From positions 496,001-560,000 of the forward strand of contig CANTFL010001315.1 of the NCBI GenBank assembly GCA_947650285.1: 64,000 nt of DNA, read 5' to 3'. Shown one piece after another: positions 31,000 through 42,268 of the stretch (position 1 is the first letter of the stretch; each line of letters opens with the position of its first letter). The notes beneath the pieces are model-generated. The model searched no databases. It saw only the letters and a program-made list of their open reading frames with translations, and was not told the DNA's origin. Made by a program: the position numbers and the translations under genes. The stretch comes from Hyaloperonospora brassicae. Taxonomy: Eukaryota; Oomycota; Peronosporomycetes; Peronosporales; Peronosporaceae.

Positions 31000-31420
31000 C
31001 TAGTGGTGGTACGGGTCCACGTCACCAAATGTCTCAATGACCAGAGGCGCTTCGTCAAACTGGTGGAGAGGAGGGGGCGACGAGAGGCACCACTCGAGCG
31101 TCTGGTGCACCTCGGGGATCACCACCTGCGGGTCCTCCGTCGGCGTGTTCTGCACCGGCACTCCGTGTACTGTGCCATCCGAAGAGAAGTGGGCGACGGC
31201 CGGACGCACAGCGGCAGAGGCGTTCACTATACACAGCGCAACAGACCACACGACACGTGCAATACGGGACAAGGAGGTCAGCAATCCCAAGCTCCTGGTC
31301 GCGCTGCGTACAGCAGAGACACAAGCGACACACGTCGAGATAGAGGGGAAAGAGGGGGAGAAGACACGTGGGCGTACCGGTCTTGAGCGCGCGCAGGGAC
31401 TGACGGACGAGACAACTCAT
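31000..31420 (-). CDS. Nuclear-encoded Cox1 C-terminal-like mitochondrial protein
   Basis: Exons 31378..31420 and 31000..31226 encode 89 aa. The N-terminus (MSCLVRQSLRALKT then AAVRPAVAHFSS) is Arg/Ser/Ala-rich without acids, typical of a mitochondrial presequence. The C-terminal part contains VHQTLEWCLSSPPPLHQFDE followed by APLVIE, which resembles the C-terminal tail of cytochrome c oxidase subunit 1 (family pattern LEW-x4-PPP-x-H-x-F-x-E). A split cox1 with a nuclear-encoded C-terminal piece (Cox1-C) has been reported in some protists, notably Acanthamoeba, so this is a candidate example. The exon join uses donor GTACGC and acceptor TATAG, the only phase-consistent pair found. Alternative: an unrelated small oxidase-associated subunit. 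Confidence 0.65.
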
Positions 31421-33037
31421 GGGCGGACGGACGGACGGCTGCTGCTGCTTGTTGTTGTTCTTGTTCTTCGTGGTCGAAGCGAGAGGCTCACGATAGGCGG
31501 AGAGGTTTGAGCTGCTGGTCGCTGATTGGCCAGCGTAGTGTAGCCATGACGATCGAAAACCGAAAACAGTGGCTCGGAGGCCGCGAGAGGGCCTCGCTGT
31601 CGTTCGGGGCCTCTAGCTTTGTAAACGCCGTCGGTGGCACAACAGACGGACGGACGGACGGACGGCGACGGACTTGTCACCGATTGTAGGGTCGTTTCAG
31701 CGTAGGTACGCTTTCGAATGTCGCGCGGGCCACGTTGCGCGCAGTATGGTATGAGACTCTGCTGCGACACGAGCAGCACACTCAACAGTCGGAGCGGCTT
31801 CACGTACGTGAGTGAGTGTGCGTGTGAGTGCGGTAGTTCCGAGCCGGTGACAACGAACGAACTCCGCTCGTTGCATTGTCGTTTGAGTGGATTGATATCC
31901 CCCCCCCCTTTGAGGAGAGCCGATGCGGCTGCCTGGTTGCAATTGTTGAATGGCAAAAGCTCACGCCCGAGGTCGACTGACTGGACGTATTGACCCGATC
32001 GACGGCGACACGAACGTCGATGCTGTCGCTCCACTAGGCTACAGCAGTGACCAGACATAGTACTTGTGTCAGTCGTCGACGAAGAGGCAGTGTGAACGAC
32101 GTCGTGTGCAGAACCACTCTCGACGTCGGCGGAACTGTCTGATGGAGAGACAATGCTGCAACACCACACGACAGCTGATCGTGGCGACACCACTGGGTGT
32201 GCTTTCTGCATCAGCGACCACTATAGAGATGCAGTGACTCGCACGACGAACGAACGAACAGGGCCACGGCAGTGCATGTGGAGGATCGAGATCGTCATGT
32301 CGATCATTCGTTATTGTTGCGTTCCAATTGCCCACAAGTCAGTCTGACTGCCATTGTGACTGTCATTGTGACTGTCATTGTGACTGTCATTGTGTCTGTC
32401 ATTGTGACTGTCATTGTGTCTGTCATTGTGTCTGTCTGTCTGTCTGTTTTTATCACGCAACAGCTGACCATTTATGAGCGAAATGAAAATCAGCCCCACA
32501 ATCCATCACGATAGAAATCCAGGTGCGTACTTATGGAGGTATCGCCAGCGCATACCGGTACATCCTCAATATTCGCCACACCGGTAGTACCTGCCACCGC
32601 GTCTCCCCCTCCCACACCAAATCCCTTTCCCACAACAGAAAACACCCATTCACCCCCTCACCCCCTCACAGCCGCAAACACCAAACACACGCCCCGTCCT
32701 CCCGCCAGACCCCCAAAAAAACCAATCCACAAAAAACACACCCACCCGCTCCCACGACCTCTCGCACTCTTGTTTCAAACAATGTCACGTCAACAACAAC
32801 CACCACAACAACCCAGCCAGTCAGCCAGTTAGCCGCACCAAACTCCACCCATTCGTGCGTACAAAACCGCCCAACACAACGCGCTCTCTCTCTCCTCTCA
32901 AAACGCCCCGCGCTCGTCGCTGGCGCTTATTTCGTCGAATCACCGCGCGCGCTCGGGCCACTCATTAGTGGATTTTAATCCGCACAACGCCCAACGAGAG
33001 GAAGAAATCCGCCCCCTTTTCCGCCTCCCACCGCGTC
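31421..33037. other. Long intergenic region with simple repeats
   Basis: 1.6 kb between the Cox1-C-like gene and the AT-hook gene. A 264-codon minus-strand frame (31417-32211) has Ser/Arg-rich low-complexity content and no domain. The right part is A/C-rich (CCA/ACA-type) up to the AT-hook gene. No gene is supported. Confidence 0.55.
32343..32448. repeat. 12-bp repeat, CTGTCATTGTGA type
   Basis: About seven copies of a 12-bp unit with A/T variation at one position, ending in a (TGTC)n run. Confidence 0.9.
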
Positions 33038-34232
33038 ATGTCCGACGACACCACCAGCAGCTCCACCACTCCCACCACCAGCCAGCAACAGCAACAACAG
33101 CAACAACAGCAACAACACCAGCAGCAGCAACAACACCACCAGCAGCAGCTCCACCACTCCCACTCCCGCTCCTCTAGCCGCAAGCACAGGTCATGGCCCG
33201 AGCTGTAGCCCCAGTGGCGCCGACTTGGCGCTGCAGCAGCAGACGCTCCTCCAGCAGCAGCTCCAGCAGCAACAGCTCCAGCTACTGCAGCTCCAGCAGC
33301 AGCAGCTCCAGAGCCTCAGCCACAACCTGAGCGCATCGGACCTCACGGCACTGCAGCAACAACAACAACAACCGACACAGCAACAGCAGCAACAGCAGCA
33401 GCAGCTCGCGCTCTTTATGATGCCCATGTTCCCGCTCCTGATGCCGCCTCTACAGCCGCCGCTGACGCTGACGACTCCCGAGTCAGGAGCTCCCGACGCA
33501 GTTCCACCTGCGGAAGCGGCAGAGACGTCGGGCGACGCGCTGCCGAGTTATTTACCTGCAGGTGCCGAGTCGCTCGCGCTCGGGACGTCGTTCGGGGGCG
33601 CCGACGGCTTTGGCCTCTTGTCCGGCAGCTCGACACTGCCCGCTGCCGTGTCGGCGCCAGCCACGAGTGGCGGCGGTGGGGTGTTCAACATGGACGACGA
33701 CGTGCCGAAGCGCAAACGCGGGCGCCCGCCGAAAAAAGACGTGGCGGCCCGCGCCAAAGGGGACGTCGAGAAGGCGCTCAAGCAGCAGCAGCAGCAGCAA
33801 CTACCGTTCTGGGGCTACGGGCTCCCGATGCCGCTCTTGCCGGGCTTTCCGCCGGCCATGCTCTCGGGCATGTCGAATCCAGGGGCTGTGGTGCTCAAGG
33901 ACCCCAGTGCGGCAGCTGCAGCTGCGTGTGAGGACGAGCTGCTGGCGCAGCACGAAGGAGACGTCGAGCGGCCGTCCAAGCCGGCCAAGAAGAAGCAGCG
34001 GGGGACGGGCAAACCGCGGGGTCGGCCCCGCACGCGGCCCCGTCCGGGCGAGCTGATCCGACGCGTCAAGCCGCTGCCCATTGCCCCGGCCAACTTCTCC
34101 GTCATGTACAACTACTCGCTGTCGAACTTGGCGCACAAGAGCGCAGAGCTGCATGGCGACGGCACGACGGCCGGCACGGACGACGCACAGGATCGGGGCC
34201 TGGCGTCGCTGCTGTCGGGCGAGCACGAGTAA
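33038..34232 (+). CDS. PolyQ AT-hook protein, probable nuclear regulator
   Basis: An upstream frame from ATG 33038 starts MSDDTTSSSTTPTTSQ and runs into polyQ/His/Ser, stopping at 33206. The main frame continues 33215-34232: Gln/Leu-rich, then AT-hook motifs KRKRGRPPKK and GKPRGRPRTRPRP, further polyQ, and a C-terminal MYNYSLSNLAHK block. The two frames can be joined by removing 33190-33214, a 25-nt GT...AG segment, giving 389 aa. That intron would be shorter than any other here, so a natural +1 frameshift or sequence error is also possible. The main frame has no ATG before residue MMPMF (about 33417), which supports the join. AT-hooks bind the minor groove of AT-rich DNA; the specific role is unknown. 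Confidence 0.6.
33078..33174 (+). repeat. CAA/CAG polyglutamine tract
   Basis: Interrupted CAR repeats coding Gln with His interruptions; a second Gln-rich block lies at 33229-33410. Confidence 0.85.
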
Positions 34233-34547
34233 CAAACGCGCTGTGCGGCGCTATGATACACCTCTTTCGCTTGTTTTTTTCCATCCGCCACGCACACACA
34301 CACACTGTCCGCCAGAGTTTGTTTCGTCCGTCGTGGACTGCCCTGTCGTCCATCCGTCATCACGCCATCGTCCCTGAACACAAAGGCTCCAGCAGTGCAT
34401 ACGTGCGTACGTACACTGTGGGCCAACCAACGCAGGTGGACGCACGGACGCCAAGATGCGGTCTCAGCTCGTTCTCTCTTCTTCTTCCTATCTGCTCCGC
34501 CTGCGTCTCCGTCTGTCTATCGCTCCATCTGTCGCCAACGTGTGCCT
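34233..34547. other. Convergent intergenic region
   Basis: 315 bp between the AT-hook and RPC7 3' ends, with a short (CA)n tract near 34290. No feature supported. Confidence 0.6.
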
Positions 34548-35442
34548 CTAGAAGAACACTTCTTCGTCGCCGTCCTGACTCACGGCGTCGCTGTCGTAGT
34601 AGTCGTACGTGTAGTCGTTCATGTCGTCGCCCAAGTCCTCTTCGGCCTCGTCCAGCACGCCGTCCTCGGCCTCCTGTTCGCCTGCCTTGGCCTTGTCGTC
34701 CGCAATCTTCTTTTCCTGCGCTTCCAGTGTTTTAAACACGGTTTCAAACGCACGCGGCGGGACGATCGCGCGATTGGTCGGCCCTCTTGCGCCAGCGCGA
34801 CCGCCGTGGAGCGAATTGCCCTGTAGCTCGTCCGGCACGTACAGCTCATTGCCTTTCGGTGTCTCGGGCACTGTCACGTGCACAAACGCCGCCGCGTCGG
34901 ACGTGTGTTTCCATCCACCGCCACCACCAGCGCCACCAGCAGCAGCAGCAGCTGCGTCCGAACCCACAGCTTCGGCTTCCCACGGATGGTACAGACTCTC
35001 GAGTTTGTGGGCCAAGAGCCGCTGTCGCTGGATCAAATAGGCCTCACTGTCGGTGAGCGCCTCGGGCTGCGGCAGCTCCATGGGCGGATACAGCGCCGTG
35101 CCTTCTTCCGCCTAGCAACAACACCACACAATAAAAAGTGTATAAAACACACACCAGGAGCGGTTCAATTCCTGTTTCAAACCACGCGATCGACACACAG
35201 CACTGTTTTATTCCTCGTCGTGCACGATCGGCTCGACGTACGTGCAGCATCTCCATCTGTGCGTACGAGAGGCCGAGATCCTCGCGCGTCTCGTCCATGA
35301 TGTCGGCCAACATCGAGTCGTGACTGCCGCCGAAGCGCACGCGCCCGCGTCCGCGGCCACGTCCTCGGCTCATGAGTGTCTTGTCACCAGCCGATGACGA
35401 AAAGTTCACTTTGGGTGGTCCTACTAGCGGCGGCCTTTTCAT
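34548..35442 (-). CDS. POLR3G: RNA polymerase III subunit RPC7/Rpc31-like
   Basis: Exons 35242..35442 and 34548..35111 encode 254 aa (231 aa if started at the internal Met 35373). An RGG-like N-terminus (MSRGRGRGRGRVRFGG), a short helical region, YPPMELPQPEALTDSEAY and a strongly acidic C-terminus (EDLGDDMNDYTYDYYDSD) match the layout of the RPC7 family, a subunit of the Pol III RPC3-RPC6-RPC7 initiation subcomplex. Sequence identity outside these landmarks is low, which is usual for RPC7. An Ala/Gly-rich insert lies mid-protein. The intron is 130 nt with GTACGT and CTAG ends. Confidence 0.7.
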
Positions 35443-36160
35443 ACAAATGTAGGCGAGTTTTATAAAGGGTTTTAATCATCGAGGCGAGTGCGTTTAACTG
35501 CGATAGGGCGATCGATAAGGACGAACATTACGACAGCGAAAGCCCAAGTTCCTCATGGGCGAGTGCGCGCTTAACGTCCTGTATCGACGTCGTCTCGTCG
35601 AATAGAGCGACTTGACATTCCGGTTTTAGCGTCGCAACGATATTCGTAGCCGTCGCAGCAAAGCAAGTAGTATTCGCACGACAACTGACGTCGCTGGTAA
35701 GTTGCAAGTCCAGACGCAATTGCCCACTTTCGGCCATGCAATTTGTAGCCCCGCTTCGCACTACTCTTTTTTTGTGTCTCGACGACGAAAAGGTCGCTTC
35801 GATATCGGTATTTCAGCAATCGCGAACCAAATCTAAGGCACAATAAACCAAGGACAAACGCCGAGTGTCTCTAGATTTAGAACGACACTGATCGCGGCAG
35901 CGGTCAGCTAGTCGTCGCTACTCGACTTGCAATGCCGTCCCGTCACTTGGCCACCGACTCAGTCGTCACGTCCTCATACAAACGCTGTCTCTGGTTGCAT
36001 ACAAAACAAGTGCAGCTGACAGACTGCAGAGCAGACAGACATAGCAATTCGTGCAGTTGTCGGGCAGCAAACCGGACCCAGACGCGTCAAACTTCTCGTG
36101 TCTATCGTTACGGTCGCGAGCGCAACAGCGTCTTGTTCACCGACCAGAGCTGAGCCACGT
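35443..36160. other. Intergenic, one weak small frame
   Basis: 718 bp upstream of RPC7. The minus-strand frame 35528..35737 (69 codons, start MAESGQLRLDL, later VALFDETTSIQDVKRALAHE) has plausible composition but no confirmed family, so it is not called as a gene. Confidence 0.4.
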
Positions 36161-37218
36161 CTACAGACGCACGACCTCCCAGTCCTCCACAGTGCGGTCC
36201 AACACGTCTTCGGGCGCCGTGTCGAATGGTCCAGTTTCTAGCATAGAACACGAAAGCGAAACACAGTGTCGACAACAGGCGCAAAACAAGCCACACGTCA
36301 GGCTGAGAGCTCCACAAGCTTCGACAATGCACGGCACAGTCCCTCTTGCACACGCACCTGTTCGTCGCGGGTTGTGGCGTTCCTTGAGAACGGCAGGCTT
36401 GGGGATGATCGTGCCCGTCTTCTTGGACACTCGCACCTTCTCGCCTTCTTCCGTAAAGCGAATGGCGACCCGCGTCGGCTTTCCAATTGACGGATCAACG
36501 AGATTCACGTTGCTGTAGTGGATCGGCGACGGCGACAGGTACGAGCGCCCCGCAGCTGCAGGCGTTGCCTTCACGTAGCGGTGGGACTAGTTACAACAAC
36601 AACAACACACACACACACACACACGCACACATAGCACCAGTTGCCAAACAGCAAAACAGCAGCAGAGCAAGTCAGTCAGTCAACACGCGACGCGTCTCTC
36701 AACTTGCCAAGCAGCTCCGCACCATGTTCAGGTTCTCTACAATGACTTTGTTCAGGTCCCGCACGACACTCACGACCTCGCCTTGTGTGCCTTTATGAGG
36801 TCCAGCAATCACTTCAACCTGTAGCAACCAATGGACACGTAAACCGGTCGACACAGTCAGTGAGCTACATGTATTCGATACACAAATCTCGTCGTAATAT
36901 GCAATACATTTGTAAGAAAAAAATACATATATAATACTAATGATATCGACAATACAATACATCAGTAATACAACAAAGACGCGAGTGCATTCGTATACTA
37001 TTTGATAGCAAATGCCTTTTCGGGGTTAGCGCACTACGGATCTCCACCACTCGAGAGTGTGTCCACGCCCCCTCCTAATATATATATACATACATACATA
37101 CAATCGACGCGCGTCGCACCTTATCGCCGCGAAAGACGTGCCACGTCTTGATGAGGTCAATCGCTTTCTTCTTCGTGCGTGGGCCGCGTCGAAACGCAAT
37201 GGGAATCCGCGTCGTCAT
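36161..37218 (-). CDS. MRPL24: Mitochondrial ribosomal protein uL24m
   Basis: Four exons, 37120..37218, 36723..36818, 36358..36586 and 36161..36237, encode 166 aa. Exon 2 supplies the KOW motif ([20 protein letters not shown]) that defines L24; exon 3 has [17 protein letters not shown] and a [20 protein letters not shown] block, characteristic of mitochondrial/bacterial L24. The protein is an assembly-initiator of the large ribosomal subunit. No strong presequence is evident beyond the basic start ([18 protein letters not shown]). Introns of 301, 136 and 120 nt make it the most intron-rich small gene here. Head to head with eIF2-beta (293 bp). Confidence 0.9.
36595..36632. repeat. (ACA)n/(CA)n tract in uL24m intron
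   Basis: Simple repeat just inside the second intron of the uL24m gene. A related (TA)n/(CATA)n tract lies in intron 1 at about 37076-37102. Confidence 0.85.
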
Positions 37219-37511
37219 TGCCAACAAGCGCTTCTCCTCGACCCGTCGAATTCGCGCTGTGCGGAAGCGGGCCACGAGGAGCTCCGGTCTGTTTTGATTG
37301 GCTATAATCGAGCCCCTCTCGCGCTGAGTTTCGCCATCGGCCGATCCAATCAACAGAGAGCTCGCGTCCATCCCGTCCTGTGATTCGCTGAAATCTTGCA
37401 GCCACCCGAACAAGCGGCCAGTGGATCACCAGCGAGGCACAAACAATCCCCAGCAGCTCCGCCCCACGAAAAGCTCGCGCGTCTTCCACGACCAAAGAGC
37501 TGACGCAGGCG

Positions 37512-38390
37512 ATGGCGGACGGTAGCGAGCCGACGCAGGAGGTGGCGTTGCCGCCGCCTGTGGACGACGAACCAGTGGCGGCTCCGGCCGCTGTACCTGA
37601 CGATGTGGCCGCCATGTTCGACCTCAAGAAGAAGAAGAAGAAGGCCAAGAAGGTCAAGAAAGAGGTACTCGACGCGACGATCGTCTCTTGAAGACGACTT
37701 GTGGGCCTCGTTTCGGGCGGTGTTGTGGTATACTGGTACTGACGATGTCGTTGTTGTTTTCGTCCTCTTGTTTCTTGTATGTGTGTGTGTGTGTTTCTGG
37801 TCGTTTGGCTCGATTCAAACTGCTAGAAAAACGACAAGGCGGACACTGCAGTGACGGACGCAGAGGTTGGCCCCGACGCGACGTCGGTGCTCGTGCAGGA
37901 CCCCGCGACGTACTCGTACAAGGACGAGCTCCTCGCCCGCATCATTGCCAAGCTGCACGAGAACAACCCCGAGCTGACGGACCGCAAACGACACACGATG
38001 AAGCCGCCGCAGCTCATGCGCGTGGGTACAAAGAAGACGCTGTGGGTCAACTTCCAGGAGATTTGCCAGATGATGCACCGGAGCCCCGAGCACGTGCTGC
38101 AGTTTACCTTGGCGGAGCTCGGTACCGAAGGCTCGATCGACGGCAACCAGCGCCTGGTCATTCGGGGGCGCTACGTGCCCAAGTACATTGAGTCGCTGCT
38201 GCGCAAGTACATTACCGAGTACGTGTCGTGCCAGATGTGCCGCTCGCCCAACACGACGCTCACGCGTGACTCGGTCAGTCGTCTCTACTTTGTGCACTGC
38301 CAAGACTGCGGCTCGTCGCGGTCCGTGGCTGCCATTCGCTCGGGTTTCCACGCAGCTACTCGCGCCGACAGACGGGCTGCACGCAAGTAA
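37512..38390 (+). CDS. EIF2S2: Translation initiation factor eIF2 subunit beta
   Basis: Exons 37512..37664 and 37827..38390 encode 238 aa. The N-terminus has one polylysine block (KKKKKKAKKVKKE), shorter than the three K-boxes of animals and fungi that bind eIF5 and eIF2B. The core follows: YSYKDELLARI, PPQLMRVGTKKTLWVNF, QFTLAELGTEGSIDG, and a C2-C2 zinc ribbon (CQMC and CQDC). eIF2-beta helps deliver initiator tRNA to the 40S subunit. The short N-terminus is a real difference from opisthokonts if no further upstream exon exists. Confidence 0.95.
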
Positions 38391-38691
38391 GGTGGCTGCT
38401 GATGGCGACGTGCAGTCGCAGTTGCTTGGGACGCACAGCAGGACGGTCGAGCAGTGTTTAGCTATGGTGGATTGGACAGGATAGAGCAAATCTCGACACG
38501 CGAGCAGTAGACGTCTTTGCTGCAGAGCTGCTCCCATTGGCTTCGTTCGAGCTGTACGTGAACCAGGAGGAACCGAAGCGAGCGAGATGAACATGGAGAC
38601 GGAGAAATCTATGATAGCTGTTCAGATGTCACGACATACTAGCCGGTCTTGTTGTCTGCGGCTCTCTTTGACCACGATACCTCGTTCTTGC
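38391..38691. other. Convergent intergenic region
   Basis: 301 bp between the eIF2-beta and RRM/CCCH gene 3' ends; nothing recognised. Confidence 0.6.
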
Positions 38692-41212
38692 TCAGTGGCG
38701 GTCGTGCTTGCCCTTCTTGGTCTTGAGTCGATTGCCAGAATCCACGGCAGATCGCTTCGCATATTGGCGCGAGATAATGATATGACGCTCGAGTCCCGAA
38801 CCAGTGCTCTCGTGCGCAAGACCGAGGCGCTCAGCACAGTCATGTGCTAGCAGCCGCTCAAAGCCGTTCAAGTTGGCATTCAAATGCAGCTCGCCCGGTT
38901 CGCTGGAATCACTGAACGCCTCAATCTTCTTGACCAGCGTGTGCGAGCTGCCATCAGAGATACCCCCAGCCTTGTGCTTCCTCACAATAGTCGGCGCGTT
39001 GCCAGGACCAGGCGTCGAGTTCGACGACTTGGACAACGATACCGACGCCAGCTTCTTCGCAGCAAGTTCTGGAGCAGATGTCTTCTTCTCCGTCTTTTTC
39101 TTCTTCGTCTTCTTTTCCACCGCTTCGGTCGAAGCCAAGTCTTCGGAGCCACCACGCAACTCGGAAGACGCTTTGTTCTTCTGTACCGACTTCTTTGCCC
39201 GCTTCGCCACAGGTTTGCGCGTCGCGTTATCGTCAGAGTCGCTGTCTGACTCGGAAGATATTTCAGCCAGCGTAGACTTGCGAGTCCGTGTGACCTTTGC
39301 AGTAGACTTGGAGGGAGCGTCGTCGTCGTCTTCGGACATAGGCGATGCGGCCTCTTCCGGCGATGAACCAGATGCTCGAGTTAGCTCGGAAGATACATCG
39401 TCGGGGCTGTCGGAATCTGACAACGACTCGGTCTTCATAGCCGATATAGGTCGAGCTCGAGCCTTGGCAACAGACTTGTCCTTGCGATTGCCGGAATCCA
39501 GTGGCCGAGACGCTGATGATCCAACGGCTACAGAAGACGTTGCCGGTGCCGAAGCTGGCAGCTTCACATCGTCAAAGTCCTCGTCCGATTCCGTTTCGAT
39601 TGCAGTAGTGGCAGTCGTCACATGGCTGTCTCTGGACTGTGCAGTCACGGGCTCGTCCATTTCTTCATCGTCCGACGAGTCTGAGTCACTCGAAAACTGA
39701 AGTAGCGGGACACTTTCGACATACGGCATAGGATCGACGGACTTACTTTGTGGCGGCTCCTCCATCGGCTGAGCGCCATCGCTCTTTTCCTTCTCACTCT
39801 TCGTCAATACCTTGTGCTTTTGCTTTGCCTCCTTTGTCGCTAAATCCTGTCCTTTGCCATCACTTGATAGATCGACGCGGACGTGCTTCCGCAAACTCTT
39901 GAACTTGTGCACACTGGTATCACACGACGCACAGAATGTGGATTCGCATTGCTCACAGCGTACTCTGGCAGTCACCGACTCACACTCGATGCAGCTTGGC
40001 AGCGTCGGTAATGACGGTAGTTTCCTGCGCTCATGCTTTGCCATCACGCGAGCACGGTGCACCGCCAAGTTACAGTCGTCACAATACAGAGAGCCCTCGC
40101 ATTGTGCGCATTCCCACGCAGCTATGCCAGGCTTTTCGCACTCGGCACATAGACGGTCGTCCTTCTTCGGTCGAGATTCAGGTTCTCTTACGTCTTCTCT
40201 GCTGCTTCGAGCAACAGCTTTCGGTGGAGAGGGCTTCGCTAACGGCGCACTTGTCTTCGTAGTATGGACAAACCTGCACGCCGCACCACGGCTACACACT
40301 CCGCTTTCGAAGAAAAGACAAATCTTTGCAGTTTTTCCCGTTGTCAAAGAGCCGACGTCGCGCTTCGAAAGACCCAGTACGTGGGCAAAGTTGCACGCCT
40401 CGCCCTGCGAGCAGTAACCGCGTGCATAATGCCGGCAAATCTTGTCTGAAATGGCTTGTATCTCTGGCGGTACAACATTCGCTCGATGACCGCCCTCTCG
40501 TGGTTTCGCTTCTTGATCACCCTCACGTGTATTCGCTTGTTGTTCAACCTCTCGCGGTTTCGCTACTGCCGGTGCCCTTGGCTCGTGCAACCTTTTGGTG
40601 GCAACAACAACAGGCGGCGCGGTCGGAGCAAACGCTGCATCATTTGTCACGTGATAGTACCTACACAAGCGTCACCGTGAGCCGCATTCGCACTGCAGCC
40701 GTCGCACAAACGATAGAACAAACACACAACGACAGGCAAACGTACTTGCACATGTCGCCTTTGCGACAGATACCAGCTGCAAAGCCGCGACAGGGCTCCG
40801 ACGTCTTTTTGAACGGGCGCTGGAGCGACACCTTGAGCGTCTTGCCCTGAACGACAGCTCCATTGGTCGCCTGCACTGCTTTCAGAGCATGTCGTTTCTG
40901 GGCAAAGACCACGTGACTAGCGAAACCCAAAGAACAAGACACGACCGAATTAGTCCAACACGGCTCATTCACTCCCGCCCTGCCGCCCGCCTCGACGCTA
41001 GGCAAGTACAAGAGCAAGCAAAAGACACACATGGCTACACTGTCGTACGCGGAGTTGGTGCCATTGTGTTTCACGCGCACGACGGGGCCGTACGTGCGGT
41101 ACATGTTCATGAGCGCGCCATCCGAGATCTCCGTGCCGATACCAGACAAGACGATAGTCGCCACGTCGCCCGCAGGAGGCGCAAATCGAGCGCTCGACGT
41201 CGTCATAGCCAT
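38692..41212 (-). CDS. RRM, three CCCH fingers and two B-boxes: RNA-binding protein
   Basis: Exons 41049..41212, 40746..40916 and 38692..40660 encode 767 aa. An RRM (VATIVLSGIGTEISDG, then HVVFAQKRHALKAV) is followed by three CCCH fingers: CRGFAAGICRKGDMCKYYH (its last cysteine codon lies just before the exon 2/3 junction), CRHYARGYCSQGEACNFAH and CLFFESGVCSRGAACRFVH. Next come two B-box-type zinc modules, one opening CAECEKPGIAAWEC and one CIECESVTARVRCEQC. The second half is acidic and Ser/Lys-rich, of low complexity, with a basic C-terminus. RRM and CCCH modules bind RNA; B-boxes mediate protein contacts, but there is no RING finger. Function unknown; probably an mRNA-processing or decay factor. 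Confidence 0.85.
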
Positions 41213-41686
41213 CACGGGCCAACGAGTGAATTGGCTGGTTCCTCGGCTTTGTGGATGGCACTGTTGCGAGGTCGTGCTCAGTCGCGCGGTAGTGACACTC
41301 TCGCCACGCTCAATCGAGAGGTCATTCGCGCGGCGAGTTTTTAGCGTCAAGGGTATGTATGACCTAAACTACTATTGCTACTACTACTACTACTTTACTA
41401 CTACTACTTAACTACTACTACAACGACGACGACGAGACTACTACTACTACTACAATTACGGGAACGACGAGGACTTACTAACTACTATACTACTACTACT
41501 ACTGCAATACTACTACTGCTAATACTACTGCTAATACTACTACTGCTTCGACTGCCTATTCTACTACTAAAATAAAAATATGAAGAAGAAGTAGAAGTAG
41601 AAGACGATGTACGAAGAGCAAAAATAGGCATTTAACTATGTTTTTGGTGGAACGAACGATTATTAATATAGTAATATCCAATTATC
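41213..41686. promoter_or_regulatory. Divergent intergenic with ACT triplet repeats
   Basis: 474 bp between divergent starts of the RRM/CCCH gene and the TFIIIC subunit. Bases 41369-41570 are largely interrupted (ACT/CTA)n triplets with a short CGA run. Confidence 0.65.
41369..41570. repeat. Interrupted (ACT)n triplet tract
   Basis: About 200 bp dominated by ACT/TAC triplets with interruptions, close to the TFIIIC subunit start. Confidence 0.9.
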
Positions 41687-42268
41687 ATGACGACGGAGAA
41701 GGAAGAGCAACAGGCATTGGTCGACGACAATGGACAGGACGCTGGCGAGACGAAGACTGACCCGGTCGACCGACATGAAGACGTCGTGGATCACGAGCAC
41801 GTGGACGGAGGTGACGATGCACGAGAAGAAGACGAGAGAGCTGCAGCTGAAGAAGACAACACCAACGTCGAGACGGTGCCAAACAGTAGCGACTCCTCGG
41901 AGCAACAAGAGGACGAGACGCTTGTGGTGCTGGAGCTCTGCGACTTCAAGAACCATCCGCTGTTTGACGACTACAGCTCGGCGACGCTTGAGGTGCGTGT
42001 GTGCTCGAGAGGACTTGGCAAAAGAAAAGGATGAAAGTGACACGCTTGGATGGGGTGGGGCTTTGCGTGACTTGTGCAGGGCATTGACACGGCGACGCCA
42101 ATGCTGCGGATTGGCGAGTACACGTTGCACGGTAAGCTGGAGGAGACCGTGGGCACGAGTTACTTCTACGACACGGACACGACAAGAGCCGCCGACAAGA
42201 CGTATCAATTCGCAGGCCAGACGATCAAGAAGATCAAGTTCACCATCACACCGCCCGAGGAATTCTAG
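41687..42268 (+). CDS. GTF3C6: TFIIIC subunit 6 (GTF3C6)-like
   Basis: Exons 41687..41992 and 42080..42268 encode 164 aa. An acidic N-terminal half leads to the TFIIIC_sub6 domain: LVVLELCDFKNHPLF, GIDTATPMLRIGEYTLHGKL, EETVGTSYFYD and a final IKKIKFTITPPEEF strand. This is the triple-barrel dimerisation fold that pairs with GTF3C5 in the TFIIIC complex, which recruits Pol III to tRNA genes. The intron is 87 nt and phase 0. The match to GTF3C6 is short but in the correct order. Confidence 0.85.

Noticed and set aside
30490..31386. 298-codon plus-strand frame
   Set aside because: Runs through the NUP54 last exon in the wrong frame and antisense to the Cox1-C-like exons.
31417..32211. 264-codon minus-strand frame
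   Set aside because: Ser/Arg-rich low complexity, no domain, overlaps the first exon of the Cox1-C-like gene.
32343..32448. Possible CRISPR-like array
   Set aside because: Direct 12-bp tandem repeat without spacers; plain microsatellite in a eukaryotic genome.
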